Origin: Oscillatoria sp. SIO1A7
GTDB lineage: Bacteria; Cyanobacteriota; Cyanobacteriia; Cyanobacteriales; Laspinemataceae
Length of the DNA: 63,097 nt
Direction: 5' to 3'
Assembly: GCA_010672965.1 (NCBI GenBank)
Contig: JAAHFN010000020.1
Location: 26,446 to 89,542 of the forward strand
Numbering within the stretch: position 1 is the stretch's first letter; each line of letters opens with the position of its first letter. Below the pieces are notes generated by a model that was given only the letters and a program-made list of their open reading frames with translations, was not told the DNA's origin and searched no databases. The translations under genes and the position numbers were made by a program. Of the stretch, positions 42,327 to 51,100 are shown piece after piece.

Positions 42327-45101
42327 TTAAACCTCAAAACTCTCCCAATTGCTCGTATTTATATTGAGCTTTTGACCCATTGCCAGGATTTTCTTTAACT
42401 GGGCTGAAGACCAACAAGCTTTAGGGGCGGAAGACTCAGAAGGCGACTCGGCGCTGCCAGCTCGGAAACATTGGTCGCCTGCCTCCCCGTGGAGCCAAGA
42501 GAAATAGAGTTCTTGGGCGCGATCGAGAGCTAAGCCCAGATGAAGCTGGTTTCCTGCATCGATGATGCGTTCGACCCGCTGCAAATAAGCTTCGACAGTA
42601 TCGGGATCGGCTTCGTGGAGAAAATGCCAGAGCGATCGCTCGATAGACTGTTCCATAATCTTCTTGACATCGGGAACATCCAACTGGCAGTGCAGACGAT
42701 CCACTTCAGTGGCGATCGCTTCGAGTTCCTGCAAATAAATCAAACTCATATCCCGCGAAGCAGAAGAGACGCCCTTCATCTCAGCAGGAGAATCGCTAAT
42801 TTCCCTTTCTAGAGACTCTGCAGCACTGCGGCAGCGGCTAGAAAGAGAAATCTCCGCCGCCACCTGCAACTCTTTGGGCACCGGCAATTCATCGCGATGG
42901 AAACCCATCAGCACGCCGTAGTTATCCCGATAAACCTGGCCATAAAGCCGATCCAAGCGCGTCAGAGTTTCCCGAGATAGCAGCCGCATAATCCGATGGC
43001 GCTCCTCGGCAAACAAATCTTTCAAGCTAAAGGACTTGCCATCAAAATACTCGCTCATAGCCAGAATTGCATGAGCCGCGCTTCCTTCTTCCAAAACGCT
43101 AAAAAGCTCTTCTTTCATCTTGGTATAAGCGCGCCGTCCGTTAAAAGGCTGGATGCAGCAGTGAAAATCCCAGCCGCCGAGATGGAGTACGCCAAAAACA
43201 AACTCTATATTTTCCAGAGTTATTTCTGAAACGAGCTGCAATTGTCCCACTGCCAAAGTCAGCGGCCCCATGCGCTGCAACTGATAATCCCGCTGGTGGG
43301 CTTCATAGCAATACAGCCGCTGTTGCGTAGCATAATTGGCAAACAGTCCGCTCATAGCATAGTGAGCTGCCACTTGTTCCAGGCTAATTTGGGCGGTCTC
43401 TACTAACTGGCGATAAACATTAGCACCATCTTTGAAGAAATCCACATTACTCGGTGCTTGCGCCAGACGGCTGACAAACTCTGCTTCGAGCTGTACCCCG
43501 GCCACATCCCCAGCTAGTTCTATTGCCCGAGAGGCATAGCGCAGAACTTGGGTTCCTTCCGGGCGGGATATTTCCTCAAAAAACCAGCCGCAACTGGTGA
43601 ACATCAGCAAAGCATTGCGCTGCATTTCCAGCAGGCGCAGGGCATCGACCTGTTCTGCGGGGCTAAGAACGTGGGTTTGGTGGCGAGCCAAAAAGCCTTC
43701 TACATTAGCTGTAGAGCGATCGCGAATTACCTGAATATACTCGTCCCGCGCCTGCCAGGGATCGCGCAGCAGCCGACTTCCTTCCTCTTCATAAACTTCT
43801 ATTAGTCGATCGCGCAGCCAGTTGAGAGTATCTCGAAGGGGACGCCGCCACTTCTGATGCCAGGTTCCGCCGCCGCCGCAGCCACAATCATCCTGCCAGC
43901 GATCGACCCCGTGGGAGCAACTCCAAGCAGTAACTGGTTTCAGTTCTACTTCCCAAGTCGGAGGATTGATACTCAGATAATGGGCATAATTAGTAGTCGT
44001 CCAACCCCGGCGCGGAAACTCCTGAGTAAAAGCATAGGCGAGGCATTTCTCCGTACCGCCCTTGTGGTGACCAAAAGTTTCTCCATCGGTTGCCACAGAA
44101 ATTAACTGGCTCGGTCGGTTATCTCCGTGGATGGCCAAGCCCAGGCGACCGGCAAAATGCTGGGAATTGCCGAGTACGTCATTAAAGCCCATATCCCGAG
44201 ATATTGGGCCATCATAGAAAAAGATATCAATATATTTGCGATCGCTCCCCTCGCCGCTCCCCGGAAGAAAACAGCGATAGGGGCGAGTCGGGTCTATTTG
44301 TCCCCCACCCACTTCATGCCACTTGGCTTCTGGTTTGCCATTTTGCGACTCGCCGTTTTGCAGTTCGCCATTTTGCAGTTCGCCATTTTGCAGTTCGCCA
44401 TTCTGCGGTTCGCCACCTTCTAGGATCGGGCGACAGCGCTCCACCTGGGACGGTGCCAAAATAATAAACTTAATCCCTTCGGCCACTAAAGCTTCTAGGG
44501 TCGCAAGATCCACAGCAGTTTCCGGCAGCCACATTCCTTCTGGGTCCCTGCCAAAGCGAGCCCGGAAGTCGGACTTGCCCCAGCGGATTTGGGTGTATTT
44601 ATCCCGCTCGTTAGCTAGGGGCAAGATAATGTGATTGTACGCTTGGGCGATCGCATTCCCGTGGCCATTTAGGCGAGCCGCACTTTTGCGGTCTGCCTCC
44701 AGAATCCGCTTATACACCTCCATGTCATAGCGTTCCAGCCACGCCATCAGCGTCGGACCGATATTAAAACTGAAATATTCATAGTTATTGACTATCCCCA
44801 CTAATTCCCCTCGGTCGTTCAACACTCGGGCAAAAGCATTCGGGCGATAGCACTCGTAATAAATCCGCTCGTTCCAGTCGTGGTGGGGAGCCGCACTCGG
44901 TTGGCGCTCTATCGCATCCAGATAGGGATTTTCCCGAGGCGGCTGGTAAAAATGTCCGTGAACCGTAACATATACTCCCCTTGCCGTTTGCACCCGATTG
45001 ACATTCCGTTCCCCACTCCCGGAAAACCGCTCCCCTTCTGGAGTCAATCCTGGTAAGGACGCAGTATCTTGGATCGTTGTCATTTTTAATAGATCTTTCA
45101 T
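42327..45101 (-). CDS. DUF3536 / glycoside hydrolase family 57-like protein
   Basis: The protein has 924 residues from the ATG at 45101 (an ATG at 45083 is the other option). It starts its conserved part with YVTVHGHFYQPPRENPYLDA. The GH57 motifs are HGHFYQPP, GMWLPETAVDLATLE (putative nucleophile Glu) and ATDGETFGHHKGGTEK (putative acid Asp). DUF3536 fills the C-terminal half. Likely an alpha-glucan (glycogen) active enzyme, but no activity is established for this subfamily. An LQNGE pentapeptide is repeated in a loop near residue 235, encoded by a 15-bp minisatellite at about 44338-44410. Monocistronic. Confidence 0.88.
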   Translation of the reverse strand: MKDLLKMTTIQDTASLPGLTPEGERFSGSGERNVNRVQTARGVYVTVHGHFYQPPRENPYLDAIERQPSAAPHHDWNERIYYECYRPNAFARVLNDRGELVGIVNNYEYFSFNIGPTLMAWLERYDMEVYKRILEADRKSAARLNGHGNAIAQAYNHIILPLANERDKYTQIRWGKSDFRARFGRDPEGMWLPETAVDLATLEALVAEGIKFIILAPSQVERCRPILEGGEPQNGELQNGELQNGELQNGESQNGKPEAKWHEVGGGQIDPTRPYRCFLPGSGEGSDRKYIDIFFYDGPISRDMGFNDVLGNSQHFAGRLGLAIHGDNRPSQLISVATDGETFGHHKGGTEKCLAYAFTQEFPRRGWTTTNYAHYLSINPPTWEVELKPVTAWSCSHGVDRWQDDCGCGGGGTWHQKWRRPLRDTLNWLRDRLIEVYEEEGSRLLRDPWQARDEYIQVIRDRSTANVEGFLARHQTHVLSPAEQVDALRLLEMQRNALLMFTSCGWFFEEISRPEGTQVLRYASRAIELAGDVAGVQLEAEFVSRLAQAPSNVDFFKDGANVYRQLVETAQISLEQVAAHYAMSGLFANYATQQRLYCYEAHQRDYQLQRMGPLTLAVGQLQLVSEITLENIEFVFGVLHLGGWDFHCCIQPFNGRRAYTKMKEELFSVLEEGSAAHAILAMSEYFDGKSFSLKDLFAEERHRIMRLLSRETLTRLDRLYGQVYRDNYGVLMGFHRDELPVPKELQVAAEISLSSRCRSAAESLEREISDSPAEMKGVSSASRDMSLIYLQELEAIATEVDRLHCQLDVPDVKKIMEQSIERSLWHFLHEADPDTVEAYLQRVERIIDAGNQLHLGLALDRAQELYFSWLHGEAGDQCFRAGSAESPSESSAPKACWSSAQLKKILAMGQKLNINTSNWESFEV

Positions 45102-45590
45102 CCTATCGCATTCCCGGTGAAACCACAACAAAAATTGGCAATTTACCTTGACTCAAAACGCTCGATAGAGTCATTTACAAAGAAAATCTGTATCCTGCCA
45201 ACCCAAGAAAGGAAACGCCACTCCGCTCGGGAGTTTGTTCCAATAAAAAGGCAATACCCCGAAGCCAAGTCTTTGAAGTCTAAGGGGGGCAGTGGAGTTA
45301 CTTATTCAAAGAAAATGACGCTTTGATATTTTAAGATTTACTTTATAAATCAGCTCTCGATCGAAACGCTTTTAGTCCAATGCTTTTAGTCCAATCGCTT
45401 GGGAGTAAAAATCATTTGCTCGCGAGGTTAGTATGCCCGTCGCTGTTTTTTTGGCAATATAACCGATCCCCTCAGAAATTAGGGCGATCGAGACCGGAAA
45501 TCCCCATTTTAAAATATTTTTTTAATTTTTGCCGCCAATAAATAATCTATTTAGTAACGGATTTTACAGGATTATCCAAACCCAGGCAGA
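45102..45590. other. Gene-free upstream region of GH57
   Basis: An AT-rich non-repetitive stretch of about 490 bp that probably holds the GH57 promoter on the minus strand. TTTTAGTCCAATGC is repeated near 45370 and 45385. I see no convincing gene; a short forward frame near 45117 has no family match. Confidence 0.4.
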
Positions 45591-45905
45591 GGGTGTAGGG
45601 TAGGGTGTGGGGTGTAGGGTGTGGGGTGTAGGGTAGGGTGTTGACTCGCTCCGGGTTGTCACCAAAAATGCTGACAACCGGGATCGTTCCCAATTGAAAC
45701 CCGAATCCAGAGTTCCCGTAGGACTTTTCGGCTCCTGAAAACGGTTGGGAAATAGTATGAAGTTTCCCCACACTTCCCACACCCCACACAAGAGCACCCT
45801 AGGTTTAGGGTGTGGGGAGAGAGGGGAGAGAGGGGAAAATTTTCAGCACCCTTCCCACCCTTCCCACCCTTCCCACACTTCCCACACCCCACACAAGAGC
45901 ACCCT
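45590..45905. repeat. STRR-flanked structured module (copy 1) and heptamers before the antiporter gene
   Basis: Heptamers GGTGTAGGGTGTGGG (45590-45640), then the edge GTGTTGACTCGCTCC, a hairpin CCGGGTTGTC/GACAACCGGG (45650-45680), a second hairpin TTTTCGGCTCCTGAAAA (45724-45740), the string ATGAAGTTTCCCCACAC, and more heptamers. The core aligns, inverted, with 52.95-53.07 kb and, with changes, with the four-copy array at 49.2-49.9 kb. Confidence 0.75.
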
Positions 45906-45934
45906 TAGCAAAGTAACTTTATCGGCAAATCTTA

Positions 45935-47047
45935 ATGACAACTAGACAGATTTTTATCATCCTTCTCCTATTCATCCCCGTTTCCATTGCCGCGCACTTC
46001 CTGGAATGGGGCTCGGTCGCAGTCTTTCTTACAGCAGGGTTGGCGATCGTTCCCCTCGCGGCCTGGATGGGCACCGCCACAGAAGAAATTGCCATTGTCG
46101 TCGGTCCAACTTTAGGAGGATTCTTGAATGCGACCTTTGGCAACGCCACAGAATTAATTATTGCCCTAGTGGCCCTAAATGCAGGACTGATTAGCGTCGT
46201 TAAAGCCAGTATCACCGGCTCGATTATCAGCAACTTGCTCCTGGTTCTCGGTTTTGCCATGTTCCTCGGCGGTTTGCGCTACAAAGAACAGACCTTTCAA
46301 CCCGTCGTTGCCCGGTTGAATGCCTCTGCGATGAATCTAGCAGTGATTGCTATCTTAGTACCCACAGCAGTAGATGCCACTTCCCAAGGCATTTCCGAGG
46401 ATACGATGCAAAAGCTTTCCACTGCTGTCGCCGTAGTTTTAATTCTGGTATATGGCCTGACCTTGCTCTTTTCTATGAAAACCCATGCCTATCTCAACGA
46501 TGTGGGCGAAGCACAGAAAGAGTCTGAGGAAAGTGAGGAAAGCCAAGAGGAAGAAGAACACGAAGAAAAACCAAATCTGTTGCTCTGGAGCGGAGTGCTA
46601 TTAGCCTGCACTCTTTTAGTCGCAGTGGAATCGGAATTGCTAGTAGATTCTCTCGAAGAAGCAACCTCCTATTTAGGTCTGACTGCCCTATTTACCGGCG
46701 TAATTGTCGTTCCTATTATTGGCAATGCCGCAGAGCATGCTACCGCAGTGACAGTGGCCATGAAAAATAAGATGGATCTCTCTATGGGCGTGGCGATGGG
46801 ATCGAGCTTGCAAATTGCCCTATTTGTAGCTCCAGTATTAGTTATCGCTGGCTTTATAATGGGTCAACCGATGGACTTAGATTTTAATCCCTTTGAACTG
46901 GTGGCAGTCGTCGTAGCGGTACTGCTTGCCAACTCCGTTAGCTCTGACGGTCGTTCCGATTGGCTCGAAGGTGCCCTGCTCTTAGCTACTTATATTGTTC
47001 TGGGTCTTGCCTTCTTCTTCCATCCGGTTATTGAGGGAATTGGCTAA
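45935..47047 (+). CDS. cax: Ca2+/H+ antiporter
   Basis: The 370-residue membrane protein of the CaCA superfamily exchanges cytosolic Ca2+ for protons. Two alpha-repeat signatures are visible: FLNATFGNATELIIALVALN (near residues 62-82) and IIGNAAEHATAVTVAMKNKM (near 260-280), with the essential glutamates in NATE and AAEH. Between the halves is an acidic cytoplasmic loop (KESEESEESQEEEEHEE) as in cyanobacterial Cax proteins. About eleven TM helices. The heptamer block ends 25 bp before the ATG. It may help salt or calcium tolerance, as known for the family. Confidence 0.92.
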   Translation: MTTRQIFIILLLFIPVSIAAHFLEWGSVAVFLTAGLAIVPLAAWMGTATEEIAIVVGPTLGGFLNATFGNATELIIALVALNAGLISVVKASITGSIISNLLLVLGFAMFLGGLRYKEQTFQPVVARLNASAMNLAVIAILVPTAVDATSQGISEDTMQKLSTAVAVVLILVYGLTLLFSMKTHAYLNDVGEAQKESEESEESQEEEEHEEKPNLLLWSGVLLACTLLVAVESELLVDSLEEATSYLGLTALFTGVIVVPIIGNAAEHATAVTVAMKNKMDLSMGVAMGSSLQIALFVAPVLVIAGFIMGQPMDLDFNPFELVAVVVAVLLANSVSSDGRSDWLEGALLLATYIVLGLAFFFHPVIEGIG

Positions 47048-47049
47048 AG

Positions 47050-47405
47050 TTCGTTCGTAGCGGGAAGGAGTGGGAAGGAGTGGGAAGGAGTGGGAAGGAG
47101 TGGGAAGGAGTGGGGAGTGTGGGGAGTGTGGGAGGGGTGGGAAGGAGTGGGAGAGAGTGGGAAGGAGTGGGAAGGAGTGGGAAGGAGTGGGAAGGAGTGG
47201 GAAGGAGGGGGAAGGAGTGGGAAGGAAGGATTATATAAACAAAGTCCTCCCCCATCCCTCCCAATCCCTCCCAATCCCTCCCCATCTCTCCCCATCCCTC
47301 GCCCTCTCTCCCAATCCCTCCCCATCTTTCCCTATCCCTCCCCATCCCTCCCCATCCCTCCCCCACACTCCCCACACTCCCCACACTCCCCTGCCCCTCT
47401 GCTCC
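47050..47405. repeat. Purine-to-pyrimidine decamer arrays around an AT core
   Basis: GGGAAGGAGT units (about fourteen, 47060-47226) form a purine-only tract. It is followed by the core GGATTATATAAACAAAGTCC and then CCCTCCCCAT / CCCTCCCAAT units (47250-47360) and CCCCACACT units. The two arms can pair in part. It lies between the antiporter and symporter genes and has no coding function. Confidence 0.85.
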
Positions 47406-47503
47406 TCTGCCCCGAAGCCTTCCCGATCGCTCAACACGAAGACTGAAGAATACTGAGAAAATCGAGCTTCCAGCTTGAGATTATATACTCCCTCGAAAAT
47501 GCG

Positions 47504-48940
47504 ATGGATAAATTTAACCTGCAAGACGCTTTCTTTGCCTTTATTATACTTGCGCTTTTAGTCTTAATCGGAAGAGCGATTAGACAGCGAATAGGTCTAT
47601 TTCGATCGCTGTATCTACCTAGCTCGATTGTAGCTGGGGGATTGGGACTGTTGCTCGGTCCTGAAGTTTTCGGAGCTATTGCTCGCCTTTTTGACCCGCA
47701 ATCTCCATTCGCCGACGGTCTTTTTCCCGAAACCGTTCGCACTGTTTGGTCTCAATCTCCGGGCATCTTTATTAATGTTGTCTTCGCGTCGCTATTTTTG
47801 GGTCATGCGATTCCCAGCCCAAAAAGTATTTGGCGCAAAGCCGCACCACAAGTTGTCTTCGGTCAAACCATTGCTTGGGGACAATATGTTGTCGGACTTC
47901 TGCTAGCAGTCTGTATATTAACGCCTATCTTTAATCTCAGTCCTATCGCCGGTGCTTTAATAGAAATCGGCTTTGAAGGGGGACACGGTACGGCGGGAGG
48001 AATGAAACAGACTTTGACCGAACTAGGCTTTGCAGAGGGCGGCGATTTAGCGCTTGGTATGGCTACAGTCGGGATAATATCTGGGATTGTGCTGGGAACT
48101 CTAATAGCCGACTGGGGCAGACGGAAGGGATACGTCCAGGTTGACCCCGAGGAAACTTTTCTACAGCAACCAGGCCGCGACTCCAAACATCCCGGCCGAG
48201 AAAGTCCCGAAACTGTCGCAGCCAGAGAAGCTCTGCTCCACGATCTGCTAATCGATCCCTTGTCTCTCAACTTGGGCTTCGTCGGAGTTTCTATTTTAAT
48301 TGGCTGGGTGCTATTGCAAGGACTGATTTTGTTTGAAGCAATTACTTGGGGTAGCGGAGAAAATGGAGTTCGCGTCATAGAAGCAGTGCCGTTATTTCCA
48401 ATGGCTTTGCTTGGAGGTCTGATAGTTCAGGTAGTTGCAGTTCGTCTCCGTCTGGACTTATTAATTATTAGACCTCTAATGGAACGGATTGCTGGGGTGG
48501 CTCTAGACATTACCATTATCGCCGCGATCGCCACCATATCCCTACAAGGCATCGGCAGCAATTTTATCCCTTTCTTAATCCTCTCGGTAGCTGGCATCGC
48601 TTGGAATGTCAGCGCTTTTCTTTTCCTCGCTCCTCGCCTGCTACCGACCTACTGGTTCGAGCGAGGTATAGGCGACATGGGTCAATCTATGGGAGTCACC
48701 TCCACCGGCATATTGCTGCTGCGATCGATCGATCCTCACGATCGCTCTGGCGCTTTCGAGAGTTTTGCCTACAAACAGCTCCTCTTTGAACCCATTGTTG
48801 GTGGTGGCTTGTTCACCGGCACTGCTCCCTCTCTAATTGCCAAATTTGGCCCAATTCCCATATTGCTCCTCACCTCAGCCATACTCGCCGGCTGGTTGAT
48901 TTTTGGCTTTATTGCCTTTGGCCGTAAGGTTAAGGTTTAG
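47504..48940 (+). CDS. gltS: Sodium/glutamate symporter (GltS/ESS family)
   Basis: The 478-residue membrane protein imports glutamate with Na+. It has about eleven TM helices in two inverted halves. The hallmark GFEGGHGTAGG (near residue 160, reentrant loop) is present, with a second MGQSMGVTSTGILLLRSIDP in the second half. A soluble insert (YVQVDPEETFLQQPGRDSKH then PGRESPETVAA, about 207-245) sits between the halves. The ATG at 47504 is used. Upstream is the decamer array. Substrate range within the family varies, so other dicarboxylates are possible. Confidence 0.88.
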   Translation: MDKFNLQDAFFAFIILALLVLIGRAIRQRIGLFRSLYLPSSIVAGGLGLLLGPEVFGAIARLFDPQSPFADGLFPETVRTVWSQSPGIFINVVFASLFLGHAIPSPKSIWRKAAPQVVFGQTIAWGQYVVGLLLAVCILTPIFNLSPIAGALIEIGFEGGHGTAGGMKQTLTELGFAEGGDLALGMATVGIISGIVLGTLIADWGRRKGYVQVDPEETFLQQPGRDSKHPGRESPETVAAREALLHDLLIDPLSLNLGFVGVSILIGWVLLQGLILFEAITWGSGENGVRVIEAVPLFPMALLGGLIVQVVAVRLRLDLLIIRPLMERIAGVALDITIIAAIATISLQGIGSNFIPFLILSVAGIAWNVSAFLFLAPRLLPTYWFERGIGDMGQSMGVTSTGILLLRSIDPHDRSGAFESFAYKQLLFEPIVGGGLFTGTAPSLIAKFGPIPILLLTSAILAGWLIFGFIAFGRKVKV

Positions 48941-49990
48941 GGTGTGGGGTTTAGGGTGTAGGGTTTAGGGTGTGGGGTGTAGGGTGTGGGGTGTAGGGTG
49001 TGGGGTGTAGGGTGTGGGGTGTGGGGTGTAGGGTGTGGGGTGTAGGGTGTGGGGTGTAGGGTGTAGGGTGTAGGGTGTGGGATGTGGGGTGTGGGGTGTG
49101 GGGTGTGGGGTGTGGGGTGTGGGGTGTGGGAGATACAATGCCCAGTGCCCCATGCCCCATGCCTAGGGTGTTGACTCTGGAGGGCTTTCACTCTAATTGG
49201 CGACTTCCCGGCGATCGCCACGACGAATATGCCGAAACACCCTTAACCCTAGGGCTTTCCGGCTCCCGAAAGCGGATCGGAAAATGGGATGAATTTTCCC
49301 CACACCCCACACCCTACACCCTACACCCCACACCCCATGCCCAATGCCCAATGCCCAATGCCCGATGCCTAGGGGAGAGGGCTTTCACTCTAATTGGCGA
49401 CTTCCCGGCGATCGCCACGACGAATATGCCGAAACACCCTTAACCCTAGGGCTTTCCGGCTCCCGAAAGCGGATCGGAAAATGGGATGAATTTTCCCCAC
49501 ACCCCACACCCTACACCCTACACCCCACACCCCATGCCCAATGCCCAATGCCCAATGCCCGATGCCTAGGGGAGAGGGCTTTCACTCTAATTGGCGACTT
49601 CCCGGCGATCGCCACGACGAATATGCCGAAACACCCTTAACCCTAGGGCTTTCCGGCTCCCGAAAGCGGATCGGAAAATGGGATGAATTTTCCCCACACC
49701 CTACACCCTACACCCCACACCCTACACCCCACACCCCACACCCCACACCCCATGCCCAATGCCCAATGCCCAATGCCCGATGCCTAGGGGAGAGGGCTTT
49801 CACTCTAATTGGCGACTTCCCGGCGATCGCCACGACGAATATGCCGAAACACCCTTAACCCTAGGGCTTTCCGGCTCCCGAAAGCGGATCGGAAAATGGG
49901 ATGAATTTTCCCCACACCCCACACCCCACACCCTACACCCTACACCCCACACCCTACACCCCACACCCTACACCCCACACCCCATGCCCC
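48938..49990. repeat. Heptamer STRRs plus four tandem ~200-bp structured modules
   Basis: GGTGTAG/GGTGTGG heptamers (48940-49130) are followed by four copies of a module that begins GGGCTTTCACTCTAATTGGC, passes CCCGGCGATCGCCACGACGA and GCTTTCCGGCTCCCGAAAGC, and ends ATGAATTTTCCCCACACC with a heptamer block of varying length. Module starts fall near 49180, 49379, 49576 and 49794, so the period is 197-218 bp and only the heptamer count varies. Frames reading through it are not genes. Confidence 0.88.
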
Positions 49991-50138
49991 ATGCCCAATG
50001 CCCCATGCCCCATTCCGTTACATTACTTAATAATTTAGGGTGCGACTGTTAAGCTTTGTTGCAAAGTGCAAAGGTGGCAAAAGAACGTGGTAGTTTCAAC
50101 GGGTGCATTGCAAACAGAATCTAGAAGAGGAGAAAACT

Positions 50139-50354
50139 TTGGTTAAGCAAACAAATCAATACCATTTAAATGAATACCCCAGTTGTTCCATTCGTGAAGA
50201 TATCGGCGATTATGTGGCCCATCTTCAGTTTCACATGACGTTACAGGCTCGCAACCTGGTGCCGACTCTCACCAATGCAAAAAATAGTCGAGAGCAACTG
50301 CTACAGCAAACCCAAGCTCTTTTTGAAAAACAAGTATCGCGACAATCTCTATAG
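50139..50354 (+). CDS. Small hypothetical protein with TTG start
   Basis: The 71-residue soluble protein is helical in its second half (QFHMTLQARNLVPTLTNAKN then SREQLLQQTQALFEKQ). I do not recognise it. The TTG at 50139 is preceded by GAAGAGGAGAA, a very strong ribosome site with about 5-bp spacing, better than the GTG at 50103. An intrinsic terminator follows 65 bp after the stop, so this is a self-contained transcription unit. These signals are the main support for a real gene. Confidence 0.6.
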   Translation: MVKQTNQYHLNEYPSCSIREDIGDYVAHLQFHMTLQARNLVPTLTNAKNSREQLLQQTQALFEKQVSRQSL

Positions 50355-50418
50355 GAGCGATCGCGCAATATAATATAATCCTTTAATAATTGAATCAATC
50401 AAAAAAATATATTGAAAA

Positions 50419-50453
50419 AATCAGAGCCTCCTGCCGCTCTGATTTTTTTTAGG
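50419..50453 (+). terminator. Rho-independent terminator
   Basis: AATCAGAGC, an eight-base loop, GCTCTGATT and then a run of T. The 9-bp stem is perfect. It terminates the small gene at 50139-50354. Confidence 0.85.
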
Positions 50454-50463
50454 ACTTACGCAT

Positions 50464-50618
50464 TATAGCGGTTCTCAAATTGATGTAAGGTGTCTGGGGC
50501 CCGCGCATCCCAATATGAGGGTTGCCGTTAGGAGCGCGCGAGATTGTCGCTCATGATGCTGTCGCCCCTACATTTCTAGGGTCCGATCGTTTATTACACT
50601 TATTTGAGAAACGCTATA
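50464..50618. repeat. MITE-like element, family C
   Basis: From TATAGCGGTTCTCAAATTG to CTTATTTGAGAAACGCTATA. A solitary family B end (AGGACTTACGCA) touches its left side. Confidence 0.75.
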
Positions 50619-50649
50619 ACTCGCTTCCCACACTCCCCACCCTGACAAG

Positions 50650-50960
50650 GAGAGAGATGGGGAGAGATTTGGGAGGACTTTGGACCCTCACGAAACCACC
50701 GTTCGGGCGATCGCCTCTTCGTTGCCTTTTGGGGCGATCGCGACAAGGAGAGACAAGGAGGGACTTGGGGAGAGATTGGGGAAGACTTTGGGTCCTCACG
50801 AAACCACCGTTCGGGCGATCGCCTCTTCGTTGCCTTTTGGGGCGATCGCGACAAGGAGAGACAAGGAGGGACTTGGGGAGAGATTGGGGAGGACTTTGGG
50901 TCCTCACGAAACCACCGTTCGGGCGCTCGCCTCTTCGTTGCCTTTTGGGGCGATCGCACT
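50650..50960. repeat. Three tandem copies of a 108-bp HIP1-bearing unit
   Basis: ACGAAACCACCGTTCGGGCG and CCTCTTCGTTGCCTTTTGGG recur with a 108-bp period (near 50690, 50798 and 50906). Each unit has two HIP1 octamers facing each other, which form a stem, and GACAAGGAGAGACAAGGAGG spacer repeats. Since 108 is a multiple of three, both strands stay open, but composition argues against coding. Confidence 0.8.
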
Positions 50961-50977
50961 TATATACCGTTCGGGCG

Positions 50978-51096
50978 ATCGGTTTATATAATCCCTCCTT
51001 CCCACTCTCTCCCCCTCCTTCCCACTCTCTCCCCCTCCTTCCCACTCTCTCCCCCTCCTTCCCACTCTCTCCCCCTCCTTCCCACTCCTCCTCACA
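50978..51096. repeat. CCCTCCTTCCCACTCTCT STRR with AT core at its edge
   Basis: The core GGTTTATATAATCC (50980-50993) is followed by about five units of CCCTCCTTCCCACTCTCTCC. The same core borders the decamers at 47.23 kb in the opposite orientation. The array ends at the stop codon of the RTX gene. Confidence 0.75.
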
Positions 51097-51100
51097 CTAC

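Noticed and set aside
45935..48940. Cax and GltS considered as one operon
   Set aside because: More than 450 bp of decamer arrays separate them and no functional link is known.
48938..49130. GGTGTAGGGTGTGGG arrays considered as telomeres of a linear replicon
   Set aside because: They are internal, occur at over a dozen places in both orientations, and match known cyanobacterial heptamer STRRs.
49075..50052. Four overlapping frames of about 97-122 residues with identical GEGFHSNWRLPGDR segments
   Set aside because: They are frame-shifted readings of one tandem module; no start signals and the heptamer parts dominate.
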